From Paenibacillus terrae (GTDB lineage Bacteria > Bacillota > Bacilli > Paenibacillales > Paenibacillaceae), in assembly GCF_000943545.1 (NCBI RefSeq), contig NZ_JTHP01000019.1, positions 1 through 64,000 of the forward strand: a stretch of DNA of 64,000 bases. The letters are read 5' to 3'. This document shows, piece after piece, positions 1 to 7,953 of this stretch. The translations under genes and the position numbers were made by a program. The notes beneath the pieces were generated by a model, which worked only from the letters and a program-made list of their open reading frames with translations, was not told the origin of the DNA and did no database searches. Numbering within the stretch: the first letter of the stretch is position 1; the number at the start of each line of letters is the position of its first letter.

Positions 1-36
1 TTTGAATTAAAATTCTTTGATGAGGAAGATGAGTAA
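1..36 (+). CDS. C-terminal end of a gene entering from the left (partial)
   Basis: Frame 1 is open from the window edge and encodes an acidic tail, FELKFFDEEDE, ending in TAA. A good terminator follows about 70 bases later, which fits the end of a plus-strand gene. Too little is present to name a family, and an 11-codon open frame can occur by chance. Confidence 0.4.
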   Translation, partial: FELKFFDEEDE

Positions 37-104
37 TAAAAAAAGATTCTAGGGACGATGGTTAATTGCTGCATAAATATTGCAAGCTTAATAAGGAATA
101 GAAC

Positions 105-147
105 AAAAGCAGGTACCCTTAATACAGGTGCCTGCTTTTTATTTTTT
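105..147 (+). terminator. Rho-independent terminator
   Basis: Stem AGCAGGTACC / GGTGCCTGCT followed by a T-rich run. It closes the plus-strand gene entering from the left and lies just beyond the end of the opposing ycnI-like gene. Confidence 0.8.
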
Positions 148-207
148 ACCACTCATATAATTCATACATTCATATAACTAACTTCTATATATATTCGTAA
201 TTAAAGA

Positions 208-957
208 TTATTTACGACGTTTGAGCGCAATACCGACGGCTGCTGCACCAAGTACGACTGCAATGATCGACAGAACGAGTGCTGTCGTTTGTAAGGCAGA
301 GCTGGCAGGGGCAGCAGCGGCAGGTGCGGCTTCGGTAGCATTGTTCGAAGCGGGTGCCGGGCTGCTGCTATCCTTAGCCGTGTCTGTGCTTGCATGGCCT
401 GCGGCTGCACCAGCCGAATCATGCCCATGATCTGCGGAAGGTGCCGAAGCTTCGGAGGTGGCATCTGCCGTGATTTTTGTAATGGAATGCGGATTGTTGC
501 TTCCTTCATCGCCTGTCCATTCCACGATACTTCCGTCACTGTAATATTGGAAAGCGTTCCATGCGGCTTCAGTATTCCGGTCTGCATTTTGTGCTACGAA
601 GCTGAAACGCATGTATTGACCCGCTTGAATGCCATCTTCGTCGGTCGTCCAGGTAACGGTGGTTACTTTGCCGGAGCTGTCTTTCTCGGTTACTACCTTC
701 CAATCTGGTACAGGCTCGTACTGTTTGAAAACGACCTCTTTCGGGATTTTTAAAGCCACTTTGGTTGTTGGAATGTTTTTCTCTACAGGCACTTTCAACG
801 TGTACGTCTCCCAAGCGTTAGGCTGTGAAACGGAAGGCTTGACCGTCACGTGGGCACTGGCCATACCCGCAAAAAGTAAAGCACCTGCTGCAATCAGACC
901 CATGGAGGTCGCAAGCCTGGAAAATCTGGATTTTACCATTTGAATCCTTGTATTCAT
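208..957 (-). CDS. ycnI: YcnI-family (DUF1775) copper-associated surface protein
   Basis: 249 residues. Residues 1-35 form a Sec signal peptide ending ASA, so His36 becomes the first mature residue; an N-terminal histidine is the known copper ligand of YcnI proteins. The DUF1775 beta-sandwich spans about 36-160 and is followed by an Ala/Ser/Pro-rich linker and a single C-terminal membrane helix (about 222-245) ending in KRRK, so the protein is anchored outside the cell. The start is supported by AAAGGAGC upstream of the ATG. It lies 48 bases downstream of the YcnJ-like gene on the same strand, the usual ycnJ-ycnI order, and is probably co-transcribed with it. The ycnK regulator that often accompanies the pair is not in the window. 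Confidence 0.9.
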   Translation of the reverse strand: MNTRIQMVKSRFSRLATSMGLIAAGALLFAGMASAHVTVKPSVSQPNAWETYTLKVPVEKNIPTTKVALKIPKEVVFKQYEPVPDWKVVTEKDSSGKVTTVTWTTDEDGIQAGQYMRFSFVAQNADRNTEAAWNAFQYYSDGSIVEWTGDEGSNNPHSITKITADATSEASAPSADHGHDSAGAAAGHASTDTAKDSSSPAPASNNATEAAPAAAAPASSALQTTALVLSIIAVVLGAAAVGIALKRRK

Positions 958-1005
958 ATAAAAAAGCTCCTTTAGTTTGAAAGATTTGTAATTACGTGTC
1001 CTAGG

Positions 1006-2727
1006 TTATTTTACTGGGCTGACATGCAGAGTAAATTCGGCGTCAACTGCATCCAATGATGCGGTCAGAGCATGTACCTGTACAGCCCATGTTCCTTCAG
1101 CGGTCAGCAGCTCTTGAGTAAGGAATGGCTGCTGCTGCCGCGCAGGGAGAACAAATTCCTGTCGGGATTTGTCAGGGGCGTCCGGAACGAGTGTCAGTGT
1201 GACCTGCTGGATTCCCTGTACGGTGGCTCCTTTGGCATCCCGCACGGTTACCTTAAATTCATTGCTGCCCACGATATTCGGGCTAACCGCCAGCGTGACG
1301 TTATATTTGCCAGCGGTGCGAGTTTCCTCAAACGGTACCGCAGGTGCCTGACCAGGCGAAAGGTGGGTGAGCACCGCCGCCAACAGTAGCACGAGCAGGC
1401 CGATGGACAGCTCGATGCGCAAGCCCCCGGCGGCACGCTTGGCTGCCGCCGCTTGCCGTGCGCTGCGAAATTGGCTGGCCGCGAAGGCCAGCATGACCAG
1501 CAGCAGCGCTGTTTTTCCAAGCAGAACGAGTCCGTAGGACGTGTTCAGCAGCAGGGATGGAGCCGGGACGTACAGCACGGCTCCATAAATGCCGGTGGCG
1601 AGCAGCGCCGCCACCGTGGCAATGCCCCAGCCGGCAAAGCGGCGCAAGGCCGCTTGCCGCAAAGCTGCCCGCTCGGACACGGGCAGTTCTGGAACGGCAG
1701 CAGGCAGGCACAACGCCATGACGGCAAGTGAGCCGATCCAGAAGGCTGCCGCGGCCAGATGGACGAAGTCCGCTGCGATGGCTGGAGCCGGATGGGTAGC
1801 CGCCGCCGGATGGCCTATAAAGGCCTTGGACAGCATGAGGCCTAGTATCAGGACGACGGAGCCGTAGCCCCAGAGACGGCGCTGGCGGTTGGAAATGCTG
1901 TGATCCAGCGTGTAAATCAGCGCTACGCTCAGTACCAGCACGAGAATCATCTGGATAAACCAGATTTGTCCCGCCCCCGTGAACTGGAGGGCTTCTCCAA
2001 GAATCGGGAACGAAAAGCCCTGTCCGATAGAAACCCCAGCATCCCAGGATGCCTGAAGCGGCAGACTAATCAGGATGGCGACAGACGTGATGCCGTAGCC
2101 GCTCCATAGCAGTGCGGACCAGCGTGGTAACGTGATGCCGGTCTGTTGATCATGTTTCTGCCGCTCACTTGTGTCCTTGCTTTGATCCATTCCTGGCAGG
2201 ATGAGCAGCCGAAAACAGAGCGCTCCCAAAAGCAACGACAGTCCTATATACAGCAACCAGCGGGTAGCAATTAGGTCAAGCCGTGATGCTCCCGAGCCTT
2301 CGGATGTGGCGGCAGCGGGGTCCGTATACGCATTGGAACCGTTGCCGACTTGGAATGGAATCACTCCGTTGACCGGATGTCCGTCCGCCGATAAGGCTCT
2401 CCAATTGACGGTATAAATTCCATTTTTCATCCCCGGAGTCAGCTTGATTTCCATCGTGTTTTCATGTTCCGGATTGAGCTGCGCTTTTCCTGTATCGACC
2501 CGTTTTCCTGTTTCATCGGTCACTTTCATCGACATAAAAGCAGATTGCAAATTCTCATTGAAGGTGATTTTTACCTGTGAAGGCGGCTTGTCCAAAACCT
2601 GATTTTCAGTCGGACTGGATTCAACGATAAATGCATGGGCCCATGATAAGTGAGGAAACAATAAAAGTAACGGTAGACACAGCAGCAGAAGACAAGCCGC
2701 GCGGGCTGGTCTGGACAGGTGCAACAT
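1006..2727 (-). CDS. ycnJ: YcnJ-like CopC-CopD fusion copper protein
   Basis: 573 residues. A signal peptide (1-30) ends SWA before His31, which with downstream residues would form the CopC-type copper site. CopC domain about 31-127 (SADGHPVNG motif), then a CopD-type membrane region of several helices about 150-465, then an extracellular beta domain about 470-573. Fusions of this kind are known from B. subtilis YcnJ, implicated in copper acquisition. First gene of a two-gene unit with the YcnI-like gene. The start has the ribosome site GAGAAGG. A short inverted repeat (GATGTC / GACATC, 2766-2786) lies upstream; its role is unknown. Confidence 0.9.
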   Translation of the reverse strand: MLHLSRPARAACLLLLCLPLLLLFPHLSWAHAFIVESSPTENQVLDKPPSQVKITFNENLQSAFMSMKVTDETGKRVDTGKAQLNPEHENTMEIKLTPGMKNGIYTVNWRALSADGHPVNGVIPFQVGNGSNAYTDPAAATSEGSGASRLDLIATRWLLYIGLSLLLGALCFRLLILPGMDQSKDTSERQKHDQQTGITLPRWSALLWSGYGITSVAILISLPLQASWDAGVSIGQGFSFPILGEALQFTGAGQIWFIQMILVLVLSVALIYTLDHSISNRQRRLWGYGSVVLILGLMLSKAFIGHPAAATHPAPAIAADFVHLAAAAFWIGSLAVMALCLPAAVPELPVSERAALRQAALRRFAGWGIATVAALLATGIYGAVLYVPAPSLLLNTSYGLVLLGKTALLLVMLAFAASQFRSARQAAAAKRAAGGLRIELSIGLLVLLLAAVLTHLSPGQAPAVPFEETRTAGKYNVTLAVSPNIVGSNEFKVTVRDAKGATVQGIQQVTLTLVPDAPDKSRQEFVLPARQQQPFLTQELLTAEGTWAVQVHALTASLDAVDAEFTLHVSPVK

Positions 2728-2886
2728 GCCCGTGGATTCACCTTCTCTCGATTACTTGAAGCGAGGATGTCCTAAAGTACGACATCTCATTCGGTCAAGC
2801 CTAAATTCATATCTTAATCATAGTGCATGTGGCGGAAATAGATGGAGCGAATTATGACATTTATATGAAATTTGAAATAATATGAA

Positions 2887-2935
2887 CACCCCTACCGTTG
2901 TTGAAATCTGGACGATTTTAACAACGGTAGGGGTG
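2887..2935 (-). terminator. Strong inverted repeat, probable terminator of the GGDEF/HD-GYP gene
   Basis: Perfect 16-base arms (CACCCCTACCGTTGTT and its complement) flank a 17-base loop just past the stop of the minus-strand gene. There is no clear T run on either side, so termination is inferred from placement and stem strength. Confidence 0.6.
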
Positions 2936-2955
2936 ATGGGCAACCTTATGTGGAA

Positions 2956-4806
2956 TTAGTGGTCTGCTTCTATAGAATCCATGAAAGCAGGCTGCTTATG
3001 CTGGACATGGTGGATAAAAATAGCCGTTAGCTCCGGATCGAATTGGCTGCCAGAGCAGGCACGCAGTTCCTCAATCGCTTCATCAAACGTTTTGGTGGGT
3101 TGGTAGGGACGCTCAGTGGTCATGGCATCGAAGGAGTCAATAATCGTCAGCATCCGGCACAGCCGTGGAATTTGCTCGCCCTTGAAGCCGAATGGATAGC
3201 CTCCCCCGTCATAGCGTTCATGATGTAGCTCCACAAAAGGAACCAGATCTACGAATCGTTCGTTGGCCTCGATAATTCGTTTGCCCCACATGACATGTGC
3301 TTGCACCATCGTCCATTCCTCACAGGACAGCTTTTCTTTTTTATTGAGAATATTCCACGGAATTTCCAGCTTGCCAATGTCATGAATGAGAGCACCCAAT
3401 ATAAACCGCCGTTTATCCTCCGGGCCGAGCTGAAGCACCTCACTCATATCTGCTGCATATCTGAATACCCGTTTGGAATGCTTGAAGGTATTAATATCCT
3501 TGTACAAAAACAGATTAAGCTGCTGCTCAATATCACGAATATCCTGTCCCAGATCGACTTCACGTTCCAATTCATTTAAACTGCCATGTGTGTGAACGAT
3601 ATTTTTTCCCTGCTTCTTGGCGTAGTACAGTGCTTTATCTGCCAGATCGACCAGCTGTGATTTGTCGTAGATGTCGATGCGGCTTTGTGCAATGCCTGCG
3701 GAGAAGGACAAGCAGCCGTGTGGGAAAATTTCCACGCCCTCGTAGCGGGAATCATTCAGCCTTTTTCGGATGGCATTGACCGTTTCGTAGGCTTGCTCGG
3801 CGGTATGGTCAGGCATAAGCAGCGTAAATTCTTCTCCACCATAGCGGGAGACGATAATATTGGTGCCGGAAGTTTCCTTTTTGAGAATCTCTCCGAGAAA
3901 TCCCAACAGTTGATCGCCTTTCAGGTGGCCGAAGTGATCGTTGTATTTTTTGAAATCATCAATATCAATCAGGGCAAGGCTGAGGGGGGTATTCTGGGTT
4001 TTGGCTATATTCAGCTCGGTTTCGAGTGCATTTTCAAAATAACTGTGATTGTACAGCCCTGTTCTGCGGTCCATGTTGGCTTTTTCTTCAATTTCCCGAT
4101 ACATCGTAAACAACTGCTTGAACGCGTGGGATAGAAGCATACTTAGCGCAAGGAACAACAGAAGCCCCAAAATACCGTTATGATAAATCAGTGTGGTCAG
4201 TACGAGAGACAGGATGAGTGTGCATAAGTAAACAAGCAGGGATTCAGCGAGAAAAGCCTTTTTTAGCTCATTGAGAGAGCCTTTGTAAGCAATATAAAAG
4301 TAGAGACCCAGTGTAACGGTATTCACCGCAAAGTAGCAGAACAGTGCCAGCAGGTAGGCAGTAAAATGCTCATCGTTCAAGCCTCCCTGTGTTCCGCCGC
4401 TAAGCTCAAAGACGGCAGACGACAGGAAAATGGAGAGCGCATAGATGGAAAAATTGGCGGCATGCTTCCACCAGGACAGTTCTCTATACCGGATTGCGGC
4501 AATGAGTACATTGAACAATAAAATGAGAATAGCGATTTCAGTGCCATGTACAAAAATACAAGCGAGATACACGGAGGAATCCATCGACTGCTTGTTACTG
4601 GCTGGTGGCAGCTGGAAGGTAAAATGCTCCAAAATCAGAACTGCTCCCAGCAGGGAGTAAATCGTGACCCACTCTGTAGGCGAATAGTGCATAAAGGACC
4701 AATGATTCGTATACAAGAGGATGCCTAAGCCTGCCATACATATGAGAAAAACGTATAATCCCGTCGCGCTAACCCGTTCTTGCAGCTTTTTTATTATACT
4801 CATCAT
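2956..4806 (-). CDS. Membrane GGDEF / HD-GYP cyclic-di-GMP turnover protein
   Basis: 616 residues. The N-terminal 230 or so hold about seven to eight hydrophobic helices. A GGDEF domain follows (about 240-405) with an intact RYGGEEF active site, then an HD-GYP domain (about 430-605) with HDIGK and HHERYDGGGYP, the metal-binding phosphodiesterase signature. Synthase and hydrolase motifs both look intact, so the protein may make or break c-di-GMP under control of the membrane sensor. No RxxD inhibitory site is seen at its usual place before GGEEF. The start follows AGGAGA. It is monocistronic, ending at a strong hairpin. Confidence 0.9.
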   Translation of the reverse strand: MMSIIKKLQERVSATGLYVFLICMAGLGILLYTNHWSFMHYSPTEWVTIYSLLGAVLILEHFTFQLPPASNKQSMDSSVYLACIFVHGTEIAILILLFNVLIAAIRYRELSWWKHAANFSIYALSIFLSSAVFELSGGTQGGLNDEHFTAYLLALFCYFAVNTVTLGLYFYIAYKGSLNELKKAFLAESLLVYLCTLILSLVLTTLIYHNGILGLLLFLALSMLLSHAFKQLFTMYREIEEKANMDRRTGLYNHSYFENALETELNIAKTQNTPLSLALIDIDDFKKYNDHFGHLKGDQLLGFLGEILKKETSGTNIIVSRYGGEEFTLLMPDHTAEQAYETVNAIRKRLNDSRYEGVEIFPHGCLSFSAGIAQSRIDIYDKSQLVDLADKALYYAKKQGKNIVHTHGSLNELEREVDLGQDIRDIEQQLNLFLYKDINTFKHSKRVFRYAADMSEVLQLGPEDKRRFILGALIHDIGKLEIPWNILNKKEKLSCEEWTMVQAHVMWGKRIIEANERFVDLVPFVELHHERYDGGGYPFGFKGEQIPRLCRMLTIIDSFDAMTTERPYQPTKTFDEAIEELRACSGSQFDPELTAIFIHHVQHKQPAFMDSIEADH

Positions 4807-4896
4807 TTCATTCTCCTGCCTTGTCTTATCTTGATGTCAAAGCTACCAGGGGGTAAATGGGATAATTTACAATTTTGTAATCGAAAATTTCACATG

Positions 4897-4926
4897 AAAA
4901 AACAGGCCGGAATCCAGCCTGTTTTG
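4897..4926 (-). terminator. Rho-independent terminator of the DUF5317/small-protein unit
   Basis: On the minus strand ACAGGC pairs with GCCTGT across a nine-base loop and is followed by six T. It lies about 35 bases after the stop of the 31-residue gene. Confidence 0.8.
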
Positions 4927-4959
4927 TTGAGCCTGTGCTTCCCTTTTCCTTATCGGTAA

Positions 4960-5055
4960 TTAGCCTCCGATTTTGTAACCGGAAGTCAAAGCGATTACGA
5001 CAGAAGCGACGATAATAGCGTTGATAATCACACGGGAATATTTCAAATTTTTCAT
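4960..5055 (-). CDS. 31-residue single-helix membrane protein
   Basis: A short open frame with a strong ribosome site (AAGGAAGGGAG) about six bases before ATG. The product starts MKNLKYSRV, has one hydrophobic segment (roughly residues 8-24) and ends SGYKIGG. It begins 34 bases after the DUF5317 gene and is followed by a clear terminator, so the two form a transcription unit. The basic N-terminus followed by a hydrophobic helix suggests a small membrane subunit or an uncleaved signal-like peptide. Function unknown. Confidence 0.7.
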   Translation of the reverse strand: MKNLKYSRVIINAIIVASVVIALTSGYKIGG

Positions 5056-5089
5056 AGGGTTCACTCCCTTCCTTGGAATAAGGCGCACA

Positions 5090-5683
5090 CTAGGCGTGGC
5101 GGGGATGGGTTTCTTGCTGAGTGGTCTTCTTTTTGTTCACGACCATGACGCTTTGAATAAACAGGAACATCCCAAAGTTCATGATGACGTCTCCAATACT
5201 GATCACCTGCGTACGGGGATAGGGCTTGGAGAGTGGAATAATATCACCCAAAAAAGATAAACGCGTACCCACATCCATCATGTAATGCTTCGAGATAACG
5301 CTTCCAGATTTAAGCATTTCTGTATAATAAGGGCCTAGCACCTCAGAAGCGCTCAACGAGACAGGCATCCTGCCGCCATTTACCGCCATGACGACAAAAT
5401 TCAATAGGACTCCGATTAAAATAAGCTTGAATCCCTTGTGGTGCCTGTTCAGCCAGAGAAAAATCAATCCAACCGCATAGATGCCCATAAACAGATACCC
5501 GTTGATGGACGCAAGCCAGGCCCATTTTTCCTGAGCATAAAAAATAATGAACTGCACCAGCAGCAGCACAGGGAACATCCAGCCAGCTATGAGGCGAATT
5601 TGGCTAAAGCGGATTAACCCCTGCCGCCAGCCCCCTCTGAACAGACCTACAATGAGACCAAGCAGCACTCCATCATAGACCAT
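5090..5683 (-). CDS. DUF5317 family membrane protein
   Basis: 197 residues with four to five hydrophobic helices. The family pattern is visible: NGGRMPVS near the middle, then FLGDIIPLSKPYPR and SIGDVIMNFG toward the C-terminus. Proteins of this type are common in Firmicutes and have no assigned function. First gene of a unit with the 31-residue protein. Divergent from the Bcr/CflA transporter across about 190 bases that must hold both promoters. Confidence 0.8.
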   Translation of the reverse strand: MVYDGVLLGLIVGLFRGGWRQGLIRFSQIRLIAGWMFPVLLLVQFIIFYAQEKWAWLASINGYLFMGIYAVGLIFLWLNRHHKGFKLILIGVLLNFVVMAVNGGRMPVSLSASEVLGPYYTEMLKSGSVISKHYMMDVGTRLSFLGDIIPLSKPYPRTQVISIGDVIMNFGMFLFIQSVMVVNKKKTTQQETHPRHA

Positions 5684-5884
5684 AGTTATTCTCCAGCTTT
5701 CGCAAATTTTTTGTTTTGGTTAAGGTATAATTCGACCTTAAATTGGTAAATTCCTGCCTGATATGTAGCAGTTTCGAAAAAAAATTGCGGATTAGCGTGT
5801 AAATGATCGAAGCAGCGTAAAATGAATGTTATCATAATATATTGAAGTGATATTTCATATTTTCAGAAAAGGATGATTGTTATT

Positions 5885-7114
5885 ATGAATCGGTTTTCCA
5901 ACACGGTAATGGTTGCCGCAGATATGACCAAATCCCGGATTTTATGGATTGCCTTTGTTCTGGGAGCATTGAGCGCTTTCGGACCCTTGTCCATAGATAT
6001 GTATTTGCCGTCATTGCCTACATTAGCCGACAATTTGCATACGACGACTTCGCTGGCGCAACTCAGTCTGACCGCCTGTCTGTTGGGTCTGGCAGTCGGG
6101 CAGATCGTTGCGGGGCCGCTGAGTGATGTAAGAGGACGTAGAGGGCCGCTGGTCGTATCGCTTGTCCTGTACGCCGCTGCTTCGCTGTTATGCGTGTTTG
6201 CGCCGAATATCGGCGTGCTTATCGGGCTACGCTTTATTCAGGGTCTTACTGGGTCTGCGGGGATCGTTATCTCCAGAGCCGTTGCGCGTGATCTATATTC
6301 GGGCAGAGAGCTGACGCGCTTCTTTTCACTGCTCATGCTGGTGAACGGTGTGGCTCCGATTGCTGCTCCTGTGCTGGGCGGTGTTCTGTTGAATTTTGTA
6401 TCCTGGCGTGGTGTGTTCATGGTGCTTTGCGTAGTCGGGGTGGCTATGTTAATTGCCGTCGTGTTGGGGCTACCGGAAACACTGCCTGTCAGCCGCCGTT
6501 CATCGGGTGGTTTGAAGCAGACGCTTCGTACACTCGGTCATCTTTTTACGGATCGGCGCTTTATGGGATACGCCTTCTCGCAGGCGCTCATTACAGGAGC
6601 CATGTTTGCGTACATCGCTGGCTCGCCGTTCGTGCTTCAGGATATTTTCGGGGTTTCACCTCAGACATACAGTATTATTTTCGCGGTGAATGGTTTGGGG
6701 ATTGTACTGTTTTCCCAATTGACCGGGAGGCTTGTCGGCCGTTTCAGCGAACGGCAGTTGCTCTTATCGGGGTTGTTGATTGCGGCTGTAGCGGGAATTA
6801 GCCTGCTTACGGTGGCCTTTACCGGTGGTCAACTATTTGCTGTTCTAGTTCCGCTGTTCTTTGTTGTATCCTGTGTCGGGATCGTGAGTACAACCACCAC
6901 CTCACTCGCGATGCAAAGCCAGCAGCGCTCCGCAGGCAGTGCGTCCGCCATGCTCGGCTTGCTGCCTCTGTTGCTTGGCTCTATCGCTTCGCCGCTGGTG
7001 GGTCTGGGCAGTGGAACAACGCCTATACCAATGGCTATCGTCATCGCTATAGCGGAAGTTGGTGCGCTGTTAAGCTTTATGGTACTTGCCAAGGAAGCGC
7101 GCACGAAAGCTTGA
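5885..7114 (+). CDS. Bcr/CflA-type multidrug efflux transporter (MFS)
   Basis: 409 residues from the chosen ATG, with about 12 hydrophobic helices. Family marks are GPLSIDMYLPSLP in helix 1 and GPLSDVRGRRGPL between helices 2 and 3. Members export drugs, sulfonamides or amino acids by proton antiport. An in-frame ATG at 5873 directly abuts the AAAAGG ribosome site, which is too close; the ATG at 5885 has better spacing. No partner gene; the csoR promoter follows. Confidence 0.88.
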   Translation: MNRFSNTVMVAADMTKSRILWIAFVLGALSAFGPLSIDMYLPSLPTLADNLHTTTSLAQLSLTACLLGLAVGQIVAGPLSDVRGRRGPLVVSLVLYAAASLLCVFAPNIGVLIGLRFIQGLTGSAGIVISRAVARDLYSGRELTRFFSLLMLVNGVAPIAAPVLGGVLLNFVSWRGVFMVLCVVGVAMLIAVVLGLPETLPVSRRSSGGLKQTLRTLGHLFTDRRFMGYAFSQALITGAMFAYIAGSPFVLQDIFGVSPQTYSIIFAVNGLGIVLFSQLTGRLVGRFSERQLLLSGLLIAAVAGISLLTVAFTGGQLFAVLVPLFFVVSCVGIVSTTTTSLAMQSQQRSAGSASAMLGLLPLLLGSIASPLVGLGSGTTPIPMAIVIAIAEVGALLSFMVLAKEARTKA

Positions 7115-7147
7115 AATAAGGCGAACAGGTGACATTTTTCCGGAAGG

Positions 7148-7177
7148 TTGACATACCCCACGGGGGTATATTATGCT
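7148..7177 (+). promoter_or_regulatory. csoR promoter with CsoR-type operator
   Basis: The palindromic site ATACCCCACGGGGGTAT (7153-7169) has the G/C-tract layout of known CsoR operators. It overlaps the spacer of a likely promoter with -35 TTGACA at 7148-7153 and a -10-like TATGCT at 7172-7177. A bound repressor would block polymerase and copper would release it. Confidence 0.85.
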
Positions 7178-7229
7178 AGGAGTATATTAACAATGCATGA
7201 ATGCATAACACAACACAGGAGGCTGATGT

Positions 7230-7580
7230 ATGGCTGAAGAGCAACCTGTTTCCAACGCTGAAGTCCATGAGGCTCATTGCGGAGCAGAAGGGGAAAAGAC
7301 CATCAGAAAAAGCCATCACTCGGCAGAATTCAAGAACAGTCTTACATCCCGATTGAACCGTATTGAAGGTCAGGTTCGGGGAATCAAGGGCTTGATCGAG
7401 AAGGATACCTATTGTGACGATGTGCTGAACCAGATTGCGGCTGTCCAGTCCGCCCTGAATGGTGTCGGCAAGCTGCTGCTGGAAGGGCATATGAAAAGCT
7501 GTGTCATTGAGCGCATGCAGGCCGGAGAGCCGGAAGTGATCGACGAGCTGCTGGTTACGGTCAAGAAGCTGATCCGTTAA
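7230..7580 (+). CDS. csoR: CsoR copper-sensing repressor
   Basis: 116 residues in the all-helical CsoR/RcnR family. The Cu(I) ligand set is visible as Cys62 (YCDDV), His87 and Cys91 (EGHMKSC), with the helix-1 signature RLNRIEGQVRGI. The N-terminal 35 or so residues are longer than usual and His/Cys-containing, perhaps an extra metal-binding tail. AGGAGG precedes the ATG. Its own operator lies upstream (autoregulation) and it leads the csoR-copZ unit; a second operator precedes copA. Confidence 0.95.
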   Translation: MAEEQPVSNAEVHEAHCGAEGEKTIRKSHHSAEFKNSLTSRLNRIEGQVRGIKGLIEKDTYCDDVLNQIAAVQSALNGVGKLLLEGHMKSCVIERMQAGEPEVIDELLVTVKKLIR

Positions 7581-7638
7581 GAACAATACCCATACACATA
7601 AATCAGGTACATAAAGTACCTCGGAGGAGGAAACAGAA

Positions 7639-7839
7639 ATGGCACAAGTAACGTTGAACGTAGAGGGCATGAGCTGCAATCATTGCGTGAAAGCAGTAGA
7701 AGGAGCTTTGGAGAAAGTCGGCGCTTCCGGCAAGGTCAGTCTTGAAGCGAAACAAGTGGCTGTAGAATACGATGAGTCCAATCTGAACGTTGAAGCTCTG
7801 AAAACCGCAATCGAGGACCAAGGCTACGACGTCGTTTAA
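7639..7839 (+). CDS. copZ: CopZ copper chaperone
   Basis: 66 residues, a single heavy-metal-associated domain with GMSCNHC near the N-terminus (Cys-x-x-Cys binds Cu(I)). It would hand copper to CopA and to CsoR in the cytoplasm. Starts 59 bases after csoR behind GGAGGAGG and is followed by a terminator, so it is transcribed with csoR. Confidence 0.95.
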   Translation: MAQVTLNVEGMSCNHCVKAVEGALEKVGASGKVSLEAKQVAVEYDESNLNVEALKTAIEDQGYDVV

Positions 7840-7879
7840 GTTAAGGATATGTAACGCGTAAAAAAATTTGTTTTAAAGG

Positions 7880-7909
7880 AAAAGCTTCCATGAAGAGGCT
7901 TTTTCTTTT
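7880..7909 (+). terminator. Terminator after copZ
   Basis: AAAAGCTTC pairs with GAGGCTTTT (one G-T pair) across a six-base loop, followed by T-rich sequence. It separates csoR-copZ from copA. Confidence 0.75.
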
Positions 7910-7919
7910 GAACATGAAT

Positions 7920-7936
7920 ATACCCCGTGGGGGTAT
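7920..7936 (+). promoter_or_regulatory. CsoR-type operator immediately before copA
   Basis: ATACCCCGTGGGGGTAT is nearly the same palindrome as the csoR operator. It ends only 17 bases before the copA ATG at 7954 and runs up against the ribosome site. A -35-like TTGAAC lies at 7908-7913. The position suggests a very short leader or repression by a downstream roadblock. Confidence 0.85.
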
Positions 7937-7953
7937 GTAGGAGGAGAGTAACC

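Noticed and set aside
201-587. Minus-strand 128-codon frame within the YcnI-like gene
   Set aside because: It is out of frame with the clear DUF1775 protein, lacks a ribosome site and shows no protein features.
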